Positions 32,066 through 41,823 are shown, counted from the stretch's first letter. The stretch: DNA of 64,000 bases from Amycolatopsis mediterranei (GCF_026017845.1 NZ_CP100416.1:5053176-5117175); one strand, 5' to 3'. The notes: generated by a model not told the origin, from the letters alone. Translations and numbers: made by a program.

Positions 32066-33109
32066 GTGGTGGACCGGGCGAAGCCGGGGGAGCAGACGAG
32101 GACCCCTCCGTCGGGGCTGCGGCAGCCGAGCCTGGCCGACGTCGCCGGCATGGCCGGCGTCTCGCACATGACCGTCTCGCGCGTGGTCAACGAGAGCGGG
32201 CCGGTGCGCCCGGAGACCCGCGAGCGGGTGCTCGCCGCCGTGCAGAAGCTCGGGTACCGGCCCAACACCGCGGCGCGGGCGCTGGTCACCGGCCGGTCCG
32301 GCACCCTCGGCGTGGTCGCGCTCGAGTCCAATCTCTACGGACCGGCGAGCACGCTCTACGGCATCGAGAACGCGGCCCGCGAGGCCGGGTACGGCGTCGC
32401 GATCTGCAGCGTGACGCGGCCGGGCCGGACGTCGATCGGCGACGCGGTGGAGAGTCTGCGGCGCCAGGCGGTGGAGGGGATCGTCGTGATCGCCCCGCAC
32501 GTCACGGCCGGGCGGGCGCTCGACGCGGCGCCGTCGGACATCCCGCTGGTCGCGGTCGGCGGTGGCGATGCGGCGCCGGTGCCGGTGCTCTCGGTCGACC
32601 AGTACGACGGCGCCCGGCGTGTCACCGAGCACCTGCTGTCCCTGGGGCACCGGACGGTGTGGCACCTGGCCGGGCCGGAGGACTGGCTGGAGGCCCGCGA
32701 CCGGGAACGCGGCTGGCGCGAGACGCTGGAGGGGCGCGGCCTGCGCGTGCCGGCGGTGGTGCGTGGTGACTGGAGCCCGCGTTCGGGCTACGAGGCCGGG
32801 CGCGCACTGGTCGGCAAGCGGGGGCTCAAGGCGGTGTTTTCGGCCAATGACCAGATGGCGCTGGGTCTGCTGCGGGCGTTCACCGAGGCGGGGATCCGGG
32901 TGCCGGAGGATGTGCACGTCGCCGGGTTCGATGATGTTCCGGAGGCTGAGTACTTCACGCCGCCGCTGACCACGGTGCGGCAGGACTTCATCGAGGTCGG
33001 CCGCCGCACCTTCGGGCTTCTCGAGGAGCGGATGGCGGGCGGGGATGCCGGGGCTCGGCATCTGGTGCCCGCGGAGCTGGTCGTCCGGGAGAGCACCCGG
33101 CCGCGCTGA
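32066..33109 (+). CDS. LacI-family regulator 1 (beta-galactosidase locus)
   Basis: A 347-residue LacI/GalR repressor. The HTH is PSLADVAGMAGVSHMTVSRVVN, with the minor-groove hinge ARALVTG. The sugar-binding domain has GTLGVVALESNLYGPASTLY, and AGFDDVPEAEYFTPPLTTVRQ near the C-terminus. I chose GTG 32066 because GGGGG lies 5-8 nt upstream (GTG 32069 is equally possible). It is a near duplicate of the regulator at 44255-45298, with an identical recognition helix. A perfect TGTTAGCGCTAACA site lies 73 bp past its stop, before the GH35 gene. Confidence 0.9.
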   Translation: MVDRAKPGEQTRTPPSGLRQPSLADVAGMAGVSHMTVSRVVNESGPVRPETRERVLAAVQKLGYRPNTAARALVTGRSGTLGVVALESNLYGPASTLYGIENAAREAGYGVAICSVTRPGRTSIGDAVESLRRQAVEGIVVIAPHVTAGRALDAAPSDIPLVAVGGGDAAPVPVLSVDQYDGARRVTEHLLSLGHRTVWHLAGPEDWLEARDRERGWRETLEGRGLRVPAVVRGDWSPRSGYEAGRALVGKRGLKAVFSANDQMALGLLRAFTEAGIRVPEDVHVAGFDDVPEAEYFTPPLTTVRQDFIEVGRRTFGLLEERMAGGDAGARHLVPAELVVRESTRPR

Positions 33110-33181
33110 CGCGACAGGCGCGGCCACCAGCGCCCGGCCGCGAGTGCGGTGAATGACTCATTCCTGACGTTCAGCGCGGTG

Positions 33182-33195
33182 TGTTAGCGCTAACA
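33182..33195. promoter_or_regulatory. LacI operator TGTTAGCGCTAACA before the GH35 gene
   Basis: A perfect 14-bp palindrome with the central CG typical of LacI/GalR operators. It is identical to the site at 45336 and one base different from that at 44176. It lies 106 bp upstream of the GH35 start. Confidence 0.85.
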
Positions 33196-33300
33196 GTACC
33201 TCGGCATTGATCCATCCTGGTGTTGTATCTTGACGACTTCTGTGCGGTCGGCAAAGGTTCGTGTTCGATTGTGGTCCCCGCCGCTTCAGGAGGCCCCCGC

Positions 33301-36300
33301 ATGCGCCCCGCCCGCCGCCGTCGTCGGACGTTCTTCACCGTCCTGCTCTCGATCCTCTTCGCCTTCGCCGGGATTGCCGTCCCGCAGGCTGCCGCGGCTG
33401 CGCCCGCCCCCGCTGCGCGGCCCACCCACACCGTCACCTACGACGGCTACTCCTTCCTCGTCGACGGGAAGCGGACCTACCTGTGGTCCGGCGAGTTCCA
33501 CTCCTACCGCCTGCCCAGTCCCGACCTGTGGCTCGACATCTTCCAGAAGATGAAGGCGGCCGGCTTCAACTCGACGTCGCTGTACTTCGACTGGGGTTAC
33601 CACTCGCCGCGGCAGGGGGTCTACGACTTCAGCGGCGTGCGGGACCTCGACAAGCTTCTCGACGTGGCGCAGCAGGCCGGCCTCTACGTCATCGCGCGGC
33701 CGGGCCCGTACATCAACGCCGAGGTCGACGGCGGTGGGTTCCCGACCTGGCTGTCCACCACGCCCGGGCACACCCGCAGTGCCGACCCGGTCTACCTGAA
33801 GTACTCCGACGAGTGGCAGACGCAGATCGACCGGATCATCGCGCGCCACCAGCTGACCAACGGCACCGGCAGCGTGCTGGCCTACCAGGTCGAGAACGAG
33901 TACTACAACGGCAACGCCGACGGCCGCGCCTACATGCAGCACCTGGAGGACAAGGCGCGCGCCGACGGCATCACCGTCCCGCTCGTCGGCAACAACAACG
34001 GCACCTTCAACGCCGGTGCCGCCGCGCTCGACGTCGACGCCGCCGACTCCTACCCGCAGGGCTTCGACTGCTCGAACCCCACCCGGTGGAACGGCGTGCC
34101 GGACATCAGCTACGACCACGTGCCCGGGAAGCCGCTGATCACCGCGGAATTCCAGGGGGGCGCCTTCGACCCGTGGGGTGGCCCGGGCTACGAAAAGTGC
34201 GCCCAGCTGATCAACGACCAGTTCGCGAACGTCTTCTACAAGCAGAACATCGCCGTCGGCGCCACCGGGCAGAGCTTCTACATGCTGCACGGCGGCACGT
34301 CCTGGGGCTGGAGCGCGATCCCGCAGAACTACACCTCCTACGACTACGGCGCGGCGATCACCGAGGCGCGCCAGTTCGACCCGAAGTACGCCGAAGACAA
34401 GCTGATCGGGTACTTCACCCAGTCCGTCGCGCCGCTGACCAAGACCGACGGGCTCGCGGGCGCGCCGCTGACCGATCCGGCGCTCACCGACACCGCCCGG
34501 ATCAACCCCGACACCCGCACGCAGTTCCACACCCTGCGGCACAGCGACTCGACGTCGACCGCGACGAACACCACCAGCCTCGCGCTCGACCTGGCCGCGC
34601 ACGCCGGCTACACCTATGACGACCGCGCGGCCGAGGTCGGCTACACCGGCACCTGGAGCCACGTCGGCCCGGAGGTCAACTACACCGGCGGCGACTACCA
34701 GCACACCGAGTCGTTCTCGAACGTGACCGGGGACAGCGTCAGCATTCCCTTCACCGGCACCGGGATCCGCTGGGTGACGTCGAAGGACCCGAGCCACGGC
34801 ATCGCCGACGTCTACCTCGACGACGCCAAGGTCTCTTCGGTCGACCTCTACGCGGCAGGCAAGCAGAACCAGATCACCGGCTACGAGGTCCGCGACCTGC
34901 CCGCCGGGCCGCACACGCTGAAGATCGTCGTCACCGGGCAGAAGAACGCGCAGGCCACGTCGCCGTACGTCGTGGTGGACGCCGTCGACCTGCTCTCGGG
35001 CAGCACCGACTACTACCCGGTCGTGCCGCAGCAGCCCGGCACCGGCGTCACGCTGAACGGGCGGCAGTCGAAGATCCTGGTCGCCGGCTACGACCTCGGC
35101 GCCACGCGGATGCAGTACTCGACGTCGGAAATCATGACGAGCGCCGCCATCGGTGGCCGGGACGTCGCGGTGCTCTACGGTGATCACGGCGGACCCGGCG
35201 AAACCGTCCTGCGGTTCTCGAAGCAGCCGGCCGTGCAGGTGCTGGGCGGCGCGGCGATGTCCACATGGGACGCGGCCCGCGGCGACCTGCGGCTGAACTA
35301 CACCCACGACGGCCTGACCCGCGTGCTCGTCACCGCGCCGGGCGCGCGGCCGCTGCTCCTGCTGCTCGCCGACAAGGCGACGGCGGCGACGTTCTGGCGC
35401 CAGGACACCGCGAGCGGCCCGGTCCTGGTCCGCGGCACCCACCTGGTGCGGACCGCGGCCGAGCAGTACGGGCTGCTGTCGCTGACCGGCGACACCGGCA
35501 CCGACGGTGCGTTCGAGGTCTTCAGCGCGGCGAAGGCGTTGCTGTGGAACGGTTCCTGGGTACCGGTGAAGCCGACCTCGAGCGGCAGCGTCACCGGGAC
35601 CGCGCCGGCCGCGAACGCCGTGACGCTGCCCGCGCTGACCGGCTGGAAGCACCAGCAGGAGTCCCCGGAGAGCCAGCCCGGGTTCGACGACTCGGCGTGG
35701 CCGGTGGCGGACAAGGAAACCACCAACAGCTCGACGGCGCTCGGCACGAAACCCGTTCTCTTCGCCGACGACTACGGCTTCCACACCGGTAACACCTGGT
35801 ACCGCGGCCACTTCACCGGCGACGGCAAACAGACCGGGATCACCCTGGCCAGCCAGAGCGGCGGCCCGGCCGGGGCGTTCTCGGCGTGGCTCAACGGGGT
35901 CTTCCTCGGCAGCTCGACCAGCCCGCAGCACACGTTCACCTTCCCCGCGGGGTCGCTGCACCAGGGCGACAACGAGATCTCGGTGCTGACCGTGAACATG
36001 GGTCACGAGGAGGACTACGGCGCCAGCAACGGCAACAAGGCCGCCCGCGGGCTCACCGCGGCGCGGCTGACCGGCGCCGCGCTGACGTCGGTGACCTGGC
36101 GGCTGCAGGGCGTCCGCGGCGGGGAAACCGGGCTCGACCCGGTGCGCGGCCCGCTGAACACCGGCGGCCTCTACGGCGAGCGCGCGGGCTGGTCGCTGCC
36201 CGGGTTCCCGGAGCGCGGCTGGGCACCGGCTTCGCTCCCGGCGAAGGACACGACCCCCGGCGTCTCGTGGTACCGCACGACCGCGGACCTGGATCTGCCG

Positions 36301-37413
36301 CGCGGCCAGGACACCTCGCTCGGCTTGACCATCACCGACGACCCGGCGCGGCAGTACCGCGCGCTGATCTTCGTCAACGGCTGGCAGCTCGGCCAGTACG
36401 TCAACTACCTCGGGCCGCAGCACAGCTTCCCGATCCCGAACGGGATCCTCAACCCGAACGGCCGCAACACGATCGCCGTCGCGGTGTGGAACCTCGACGG
36501 CAGCACCGGCGGCCTCGGCTCGATCGCCTGGACGAACTACGGCAGCTACCGCTCGCCGCTGACCGTCCGGCAGAACTCCTCGCCCGGCTACGACCCCGTG
36601 CGGTACGCGATGCCGCCGGCGCCGACGGCCGGGGTGACGCTGACCGCGCCGGACACGGCGTCGGGCGGGCAGCCGTTCACCGCGTCGGCGACCGTGCGGG
36701 TGCCGGCGGGCGCGCCGCCGGCGTTCGACGTCAAGCCGGCGCTGACCGCCCCGGCCGGGTGGACCCTCGGCGCCGCCTCGCCGCCCTCGGTGGCGCGGAT
36801 CGACGGCGGCAAGTCGGCCACGTTCACCTGGACCGTGACCCCGCCCGCCACGGTGGACACCGCCGCGCTGAAGGTCGCGGTGGCCTACCGGCAGGCGGGT
36901 CGTCCGGGCTCGGTGTCCGGCGAACGGATCGTGGGCGCGGTGCCCGCGGCGCCGCCCGCCGGGCAGGTGCCGGTCGGCTCCCTGCCCTTCCTCACCGCCA
37001 CGAACGGCTGGGGCCCGGTCGAGCGCGACACGAGCAACGGCGAAGCGAGCGCGGGTGACGGCAAGCCGATGACCATCGGCGGGGTGGCCTACGCCAAGGG
37101 GCTCGGCGTCCACGCGGCGAGCGACGTCCAGCTCTACCTGGCGGGCGCGTGCACCCGGCTGACGGCTTCGGTGGGCGTCGACGGCGAAACCGGCACCGGC
37201 GGCAGCGTGCGCTTCAGCGTCTCGGCCGACGGCGTCACCCGGGTGACGACGCCGGTGGTCCGCGGCGGCCAGGCGGCGGTCGCGGTCGACGTCGACGTCA
37301 CCGGCGCCCAGGTGCTCGACCTGATGGTGGACGACGGCGGTGACGGCAACGGGCAGGACCACGCGGACTGGGCGGTGCCGACGCTGACCTGCGTCACGCC
37401 GCCCGCCCGGTGA
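33301..37413 (+). CDS. secreted multidomain GH35 beta-galactosidase
   Basis: A 1370-residue secreted enzyme that cleaves terminal beta-galactose from polymers such as galactans. The signal peptide is TFFTVLLSILFAFAGIAVP, cut near AAAAAP. The GH35 barrel (about residues 45-380) has GEFHSYRLP, the acid/base E200 in QVENEYYNG and the nucleophile E283 in ITAEFQGG. BetaGal domain 2 and jelly-roll domains follow. Near residue 1110 a NEW3-like Ig domain begins (VTLTAPDTASGGQPF), and the last 130 residues are an NPCBM domain (YAKGLGVHAASDV). The ATG follows AGGAGG. It is under the LacI operator, and its stop overlaps the convergent membrane-protein gene by 20 bp. Confidence 0.92.
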   Translation: MRPARRRRRTFFTVLLSILFAFAGIAVPQAAAAAPAPAARPTHTVTYDGYSFLVDGKRTYLWSGEFHSYRLPSPDLWLDIFQKMKAAGFNSTSLYFDWGYHSPRQGVYDFSGVRDLDKLLDVAQQAGLYVIARPGPYINAEVDGGGFPTWLSTTPGHTRSADPVYLKYSDEWQTQIDRIIARHQLTNGTGSVLAYQVENEYYNGNADGRAYMQHLEDKARADGITVPLVGNNNGTFNAGAAALDVDAADSYPQGFDCSNPTRWNGVPDISYDHVPGKPLITAEFQGGAFDPWGGPGYEKCAQLINDQFANVFYKQNIAVGATGQSFYMLHGGTSWGWSAIPQNYTSYDYGAAITEARQFDPKYAEDKLIGYFTQSVAPLTKTDGLAGAPLTDPALTDTARINPDTRTQFHTLRHSDSTSTATNTTSLALDLAAHAGYTYDDRAAEVGYTGTWSHVGPEVNYTGGDYQHTESFSNVTGDSVSIPFTGTGIRWVTSKDPSHGIADVYLDDAKVSSVDLYAAGKQNQITGYEVRDLPAGPHTLKIVVTGQKNAQATSPYVVVDAVDLLSGSTDYYPVVPQQPGTGVTLNGRQSKILVAGYDLGATRMQYSTSEIMTSAAIGGRDVAVLYGDHGGPGETVLRFSKQPAVQVLGGAAMSTWDAARGDLRLNYTHDGLTRVLVTAPGARPLLLLLADKATAATFWRQDTASGPVLVRGTHLVRTAAEQYGLLSLTGDTGTDGAFEVFSAAKALLWNGSWVPVKPTSSGSVTGTAPAANAVTLPALTGWKHQQESPESQPGFDDSAWPVADKETTNSSTALGTKPVLFADDYGFHTGNTWYRGHFTGDGKQTGITLASQSGGPAGAFSAWLNGVFLGSSTSPQHTFTFPAGSLHQGDNEISVLTVNMGHEEDYGASNGNKAARGLTAARLTGAALTSVTWRLQGVRGGETGLDPVRGPLNTGGLYGERAGWSLPGFPERGWAPASLPAKDTTPGVSWYRTTADLDLPRGQDTSLGLTITDDPARQYRALIFVNGWQLGQYVNYLGPQHSFPIPNGILNPNGRNTIAVAVWNLDGSTGGLGSIAWTNYGSYRSPLTVRQNSSPGYDPVRYAMPPAPTAGVTLTAPDTASGGQPFTASATVRVPAGAPPAFDVKPALTAPAGWTLGAASPPSVARIDGGKSATFTWTVTPPATVDTAALKVAVAYRQAGRPGSVSGERIVGAVPAAPPAGQVPVGSLPFLTATNGWGPVERDTSNGEASAGDGKPMTIGGVAYAKGLGVHAASDVQLYLAGACTRLTASVGVDGETGTGGSVRFSVSADGVTRVTTPVVRGGQAAVAVDVDVTGAQVLDLMVDDGGDGNGQDHADWAVPTLTCVTPPAR

Positions 37414-38092
37414 CCGCGGGCAGCGGCCGGAGCACGAAGGTGGCGCGGACCTCCCGCCGTTCACGCCACAGGTGGTACAGCGCGAGCCCGAAGATGATCG
37501 AGCCCGCGATGTTGGCCGCGAAGTGCCACCAGACGCGGTAGGTGGTCAGCCCCGGGCCCGGGTCCACGAGACCGAAGAACGTGGACAGCCCGATCGCCCG
37601 GGGCGCGCCGAACGCGACCGACAGCGTCAGGACCAGGTGCTCCAGCCCGTGCAGGCCCTGCATCCAGACGCCCATCTTCGCCCAGCGGCGGGTGCGGGTG
37701 TTCGTCGCGCGGCGGGTGATCACCATGACGCCCGCCAGGCCGGCGAGGAAGAGGAAGTTGCCGGTGAGGTGCAGCAGCTCCATCCCGAAGGTGGGCCGGC
37801 CGGGGAGGACCTGCTGCAGGCCGCTCGCCAGGCCGGTGCCCCACGGCGTCATCCAGGCCGGGGCGTTCGGGTGGCCGAGCCAGTACCCGGCCTGGGCGAC
37901 GTGCTCCTGGACGTGCCCGAGCTGCCCGAGCACGCCGAAGCCGATCACCGCCAGCGCGCCGCGGTACACCCACCGCCGCACCGGGCCGCGGTTCGCGTAG
38001 GCCAGGATGCCCACCGCCGTCCACATGGCCAGCGCCCACAGCACCAGCAGCACCGCGCCCGCGGTGTCCCACCCCGACATCGGCATCGCCAT
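37394..38092 (-). CDS. integral membrane protein, unknown function
   Basis: A 232-residue protein with about six membrane segments. His residues are spaced within the membrane part (LGHVQEHVAQAGYW, LLHLTGNFLF, GLHGLEHLVLTLS, WWHFAANIAG), which hints at metal or heme ligation, though I cannot name the family with certainty. The ATG at 38090-38092 follows GGGAGGCGG. A longer frame upstream crosses a hairpin and has no RBS. Its last 20 bp overlap the GH35 stop on the other strand. Confidence 0.72.
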   Translation of the reverse strand: MAMPMSGWDTAGAVLLVLWALAMWTAVGILAYANRGPVRRWVYRGALAVIGFGVLGQLGHVQEHVAQAGYWLGHPNAPAWMTPWGTGLASGLQQVLPGRPTFGMELLHLTGNFLFLAGLAGVMVITRRATNTRTRRWAKMGVWMQGLHGLEHLVLTLSVAFGAPRAIGLSTFFGLVDPGPGLTTYRVWWHFAANIAGSIIFGLALYHLWRERREVRATFVLRPLPAVTGRAA

Positions 38093-38174
38093 GGCCGCCT
38101 CCCGAGCTCGTCCCCTCGACGCTAACTCCGGCCCGGGCCGCCGGACGTCTTCCGGCGTGCGCCGGGAACCGGAC

Positions 38175-38197
38175 AAACCGTTGCACAGCAACGGTTT
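38175..38197 (-). terminator. hairpin after the LysE gene
   Basis: AAACCGTTG and CAACGGTTT form a perfect 9-bp stem with a 5-nt loop, 5 bp past the LysE stop and before the next minus-strand gene. Confidence 0.65.
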
Positions 38198-38202
38198 CCG
38201 TC

Positions 38203-38820
38203 TCAGGTGAGGACAAGCCGGACGGCGAGTGCGGTGATCACGGCACTCGAGACGAGCGCCGTCACCAGCCGGCCGCGCCGCCCGGTGAGGACCCGCCCGA
38301 GCAGCGCCCCGCCGCCGGCGAGCGCGGCTTGCCAGCTCGCCGAGGCGGCGAACGCGGCGAGCACGAACACCGCCTGGTCGAGCAGCGGGACGGCCGTGCC
38401 GGCGCGGCCGCCGACCACCAGCGCGGTGAAGTAGACGACCGTGGCCGGGTTGACGAGCGTGATGCCGAGCAGGCTGAGGTAGGCGCGACCGGGCGCGAGC
38501 GGGGACACCGGCCGCGGGGTGGGGGCGCGGTGGGAACGGACCGCGCGCACGGCGCCGTGGGCGGCGAGCACGAGCAGGATCGCCGCCGAGAGCAGCCGCA
38601 GCGGCCCGGCGAACGGGGCGACGACGTCCGCGATCGCGGCGCCGCCGAGCACGGCGACCAGCGCGTACACCCCGTCCGCCGTCGCGACGCCGAGCGCCGC
38701 GGCGAGGCCCGTCCGCAGCGACGTGCGGGCGGTGAGGGCCACCAGGTACGTCCCGACGGCCCCGACCGGGATCGCGATGCCGTAGCCGGCGACCAGGCCG
38801 GCGAACAGCGCGGCGCTCAC
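38203..38820 (-). CDS. LysE-family amino-acid exporter
   Basis: A 205-residue protein with the LysE/RhtB architecture. The N-terminal helix is AGLVAGYGIAIPVGAVGTYL, the second region is GLAAALGVATADGVYALVAV, and LLGITLVNPATVVYF in the middle carries the family NP motif. I use GTG 38818-38820, though the true start is uncertain because no good RBS is close (GGAGG is 17 nt away). It is divergent from the SDR gene. Confidence 0.82.
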   Translation of the reverse strand: MSAALFAGLVAGYGIAIPVGAVGTYLVALTARTSLRTGLAAALGVATADGVYALVAVLGGAAIADVVAPFAGPLRLLSAAILLVLAAHGAVRAVRSHRAPTPRPVSPLAPGRAYLSLLGITLVNPATVVYFTALVVGGRAGTAVPLLDQAVFVLAAFAASASWQAALAGGGALLGRVLTGRRGRLVTALVSSAVITALAVRLVLT

Positions 38821-39040
38821 GACGCTGGGGTGATCGACCTCCGCGGACGGCACGGCTGCTGCCGGACCGGCGCGGTGGCGGCGGCGACGGTCGGCAGGAG
38901 CGGGGTGCGGGGCGTGGTCATGGCGCAGATCGTGACCGCCACCGGGCGGGGAGGCAACCGGGTTTTCCAGCCGGTGGGCTCCGGCGAGCTGTGCTTGAAT
39001 CGCCCGGAGGGAGGCACGCGAGCGAGAGAGGGCTTTCACG

Positions 39041-39835
39041 ATGCGGGTCGACCTGAGCGGGAAAACGGCACTGGTCACCGGATCCACCCAGGGCATCGGC
39101 GCGGCGATCGCGACCGGCCTGGCGGCGGCGGGCGCGCGCGTCGCAATCAACGGCCGGAGCGAGACGGGGGTCCACAAGGCCATCGCGCGGCTGCGCGAGG
39201 AGGTGCCGGACGCGGACTTCCTGCCGGCCCCGGGCGACGTCTCCGAGGAGGCCGGCGCGGCCCAGGTGGTCGAAGAGGTGCCGGAAACCGACATCCTGGT
39301 CAACAACCTCGGCATCTTCGGCGCGCAGGAGCCCCTGGAGATCACCGACGCCGACTGGCGGCGCTACTTCGAGGTCAACGTCCTGGCCGCGGTCCGGCTC
39401 ACCCGCGCCTACCTGCCGGGCATGACCGACCGTGGCTGGGGCCGGATCCAGTACATCGCCAGCGATTCCGCGATCGTCATCCCGGCCGAGATGATCCATT
39501 ATGGAGTGTCGAAGACCGCGCTGCTCGGGGTGTCCCGCGGGTTCGCCAAGCACGCGGCCGGTACCGGTGTCACGGTCAACGCCGTGATCGCCGGCCCGAC
39601 GCACACCGGCGGTGTCGAGGACTTCGTCTACGAGCTCGTCGACAAGGACCTGCCCTGGGAGGAAGCCCAGCGCGAGTTCATGAAGAAGCACCGCCCGCAA
39701 TCGCTGCTGCAGCGGCTGATCGAGCCCGAGGAGATCGCGCACCTGGTGGTGTACCTGAGTTCGCCGTTCGCCTCGGCGACCACCGGCGCGGCGGTGCGGG
39801 TGGACGGCGGCTACGTCGACGCGATCGTGCCGTGA
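39041..39835 (+). CDS. short-chain dehydrogenase/reductase
   Basis: A 264-residue SDR oxidoreductase. The cofactor motif is TGSTQGIGAAIA, with NNLGIF in place of NNAG. The catalytic residues are Ser in YIASDSAIV and Tyr/Lys in YGVSK. The C-terminus GAAVRVDGGYVDAIVP is typical of the family. The start is at ATG 39041 behind GAGAGAGGG. The substrate is not predictable, and no pathway neighbours point to one. Confidence 0.9.
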   Translation: MRVDLSGKTALVTGSTQGIGAAIATGLAAAGARVAINGRSETGVHKAIARLREEVPDADFLPAPGDVSEEAGAAQVVEEVPETDILVNNLGIFGAQEPLEITDADWRRYFEVNVLAAVRLTRAYLPGMTDRGWGRIQYIASDSAIVIPAEMIHYGVSKTALLGVSRGFAKHAAGTGVTVNAVIAGPTHTGGVEDFVYELVDKDLPWEEAQREFMKKHRPQSLLQRLIEPEEIAHLVVYLSSPFASATTGAAVRVDGGYVDAIVP

Positions 39836-39866
39836 GGCCGCCGGGCCGCACGGCACGCGGGGTTGC

Positions 39867-41348
39867 TCAGGGGGTGACGGGGATGTTCGTCAGGCCCGAG
39901 CGGGCGTTCGTCACCGTGTTCGACGCGTACACGACGTTCGGATTGGCCGCGCACTTGGACACCGAGCTGATCTTGATCGCGTAGTCGCCCACGCCGCCGA
40001 GGTCGGACTTGTTGCCGCGCCACACGTTGCCGCAGCCGTTGTCGAACGACGGGCTCGTGCTCGTGTTGTGGTTCTCGTAGCCGTTGGCGAACGTGCCGGG
40101 CGGGGCGAACGTGCCCGTGTTGCCTTCGATCGTGTAACCGATGCCCTTGACGTCGATCCAGGAGTCCGCCGAGTTCTGGCCGGAAATCCCGCGGCCGTCG
40201 AAGGTGTTGCCCCGGATCACGCCGCCGAACGTGCCTTCCTTGACGTCGATCGGTTCGGCGGCGATGAACGGGCCGATGTGGTTGTCCAGCACCTGGATCC
40301 GGTCGCCGCGGTCGACGCTGCCGGAGTTGCCGTGGCAGCCCCAGTTCGAGTTGGCCGAGCCGAGGTAGACGCCTTCGCCGTAGCCGGGCTGCACGAGCCC
40401 GGTGTAGGTGATCGTGGAGTTCTTCAGCACGCTGTCGGCCGACGAGCGGCGGAAGTGCACGCCCTCTTCGTCGATGTGGTGGACGGTGACGCCGTCGATG
40501 GTGGTGTGCGGCGAGTTGTCCGCGACGATGCCCTTCTTCGAGTCCTGCACGGTGAACCCGCGGAGCGTCCAGTAGGGCGCGTTCGCCAGCCAGAGGCCGT
40601 AGCCGGAGTCCCAGCCGGCGGTCGGTGCCGGGCAGCCGGGGGCGTCGCCGGAGGGGCCGTCGTTGATCAGGACGGCGTTCGCCGGGCCGGAGAGGGTGAT
40701 CGGCTTGGCCGCGGTGCCGGCTTTGGTGGTGACGAACGAGCCGCGGTAGGTGCCGGCCGCGAGCCGGATCGCCTGCCCGGGAGCGGCGCTCGCGAGCGCG
40801 GCCTGCAGCTGGGCGGCCGTCGAGACGTCGACGACGTCGCCGGTGGGCGGGGGCGTGGTGGTGGTCGTCGGTGTCGTGGGCGGGGTCGTCGTGGACGTGG
40901 TCGGTGTGGTCGCCGGGGGCGTCGTCACCTGGCCGCCGCCGTCGCACGGGAGGCCGTTGACGGTGCAGCCGGTGGGGAGGCCGGTGCCGGCGACGGTGAA
41001 GCCGAAGTTCGCGGTGCCGCCGGGCGGGACGGTGCCGTTGAAGGTCGCGTTGGTGAACCGGTAGTGGCGGCCGGCCTGCGTGCGGACGGAACTCCAGGAG
41101 CTGCTCACGGCCGAACCGGCGGGCAGGTCGAACTCGACGGTCCAGCCGGTGGCGGCGGTGTCGCCGCGGTTGGTGACGGTGTAGCCGCCGCCGTAGCCAC
41201 TGGTCCAGACCGACGTCTGCGCGAAAGCCGCGGCCAGGTTCGCCGCGGCGGCCGCCGCCCCACCGAGCGCGGCGGTGACGGCGACGGCGGCGGAAATGCT
41301 GACGGCGCCGAGGAAAACGGCGCGGCGGGACGAGGATCGTGGGGACAC
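39867..41348 (-). CDS. secreted CBM2-linked right-handed beta-helix protein (pectate-lyase-like)
   Basis: A 493-residue exported protein. The signal is AVFLGAVSISAAVAVTAALGG. The cellulose-binding CBM2 domain (about residues 38-140) has FAQTSVWTSGYGGGYTVTN and FTNATFNGTVPPGGTANFGF. A Thr/Pro linker (about residues 143-170) follows, then a parallel beta-helix (about residues 172-493) opening with VDVSTAAQLQAALASAAPGQ. The helix has pectate-lyase-like coils, so a lyase or glycosidase acting on plant cell wall is likely. The catalytic residues could not be assigned. A strong promoter lies at 41407-41436. Confidence 0.85.
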   Translation of the reverse strand: MSPRSSSRRAVFLGAVSISAAVAVTAALGGAAAAAANLAAAFAQTSVWTSGYGGGYTVTNRGDTAATGWTVEFDLPAGSAVSSSWSSVRTQAGRHYRFTNATFNGTVPPGGTANFGFTVAGTGLPTGCTVNGLPCDGGGQVTTPPATTPTTSTTTPPTTPTTTTTPPPTGDVVDVSTAAQLQAALASAAPGQAIRLAAGTYRGSFVTTKAGTAAKPITLSGPANAVLINDGPSGDAPGCPAPTAGWDSGYGLWLANAPYWTLRGFTVQDSKKGIVADNSPHTTIDGVTVHHIDEEGVHFRRSSADSVLKNSTITYTGLVQPGYGEGVYLGSANSNWGCHGNSGSVDRGDRIQVLDNHIGPFIAAEPIDVKEGTFGGVIRGNTFDGRGISGQNSADSWIDVKGIGYTIEGNTGTFAPPGTFANGYENHNTSTSPSFDNGCGNVWRGNKSDLGGVGDYAIKISSVSKCAANPNVVYASNTVTNARSGLTNIPVTP

Positions 41349-41406
41349 CGATGGCCTCCGGAAAGCGGAACTGCGGAGGTGTTGCGGCGGACACCCGGAC
41401 TTTTCC

Positions 41407-41436
41407 TTTATAGGGCACCGCCCTGACGTCAGTCAA
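41407..41436 (-). promoter_or_regulatory. sigma-70-type promoter of the CBM2 protein gene
   Basis: On the minus strand TTGACT and TATAAA are separated by 18 bp. The start codon is about 60 bp further on. It is unusually AT-rich for this DNA, so it is probably a vegetative promoter. Confidence 0.75.
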
Positions 41437-41568
41437 CAGGATGAACAATGATCACATACGTGAATATGACACTTTACGGTGACGCGGAGCTGAAGAGACG
41501 TTCGACGGGGAATTCTTCCCGGTGAACCCCTTGGCACGCAGGGGAAAGCTTGGCGGAAGGAGAGCACG

Positions 41569-41823
41569 ATGAACACCCGGATCGCTTCTTGGGCGACGGC
41601 CGCTGAGCTCACGGTTTCCGCGGTGGTGGCCACGGCCGCTCCGGCCTCGGCGGACATGGTGCCGGGCAGCTCGACCCAGTTCTACGCGTACTGCGCGGTG
41701 GACCTGCTCGGGGTGCCGGTCAGCTGCACGCAGACGGACCAGGCGCACTCGTCGCACATCTGCCAGTACCTCGCGACCCCGCTCGGCTTGGGCCTCGACT
41801 GCATCCAGCGCTCGGCCCAGTGA
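41569..41823 (+). CDS. small secreted Cys-containing protein
   Basis: An 84-residue protein with a signal peptide (ELTVSAVVATAAPASA) and a mature part of about 56 residues with four Cys, probably two disulfides (YAYCAVD, VSCTQT, HICQYL, LDCIQR). The ATG follows GGAAGGAGA. The family is unrecognised. Comparable small exported proteins are common in actinomycetes. Confidence 0.72.
   Translation: MNTRIASWATAAELTVSAVVATAAPASADMVPGSSTQFYAYCAVDLLGVPVSCTQTDQAHSSHICQYLATPLGLGLDCIQRSAQ

Noticed and set aside
33286..37464. 1392-codon minus-strand open frame opposite the GH35 gene
   Set aside because: It is an antisense shadow. The plus strand has the signal peptide, catalytic motifs, operator and RBS.
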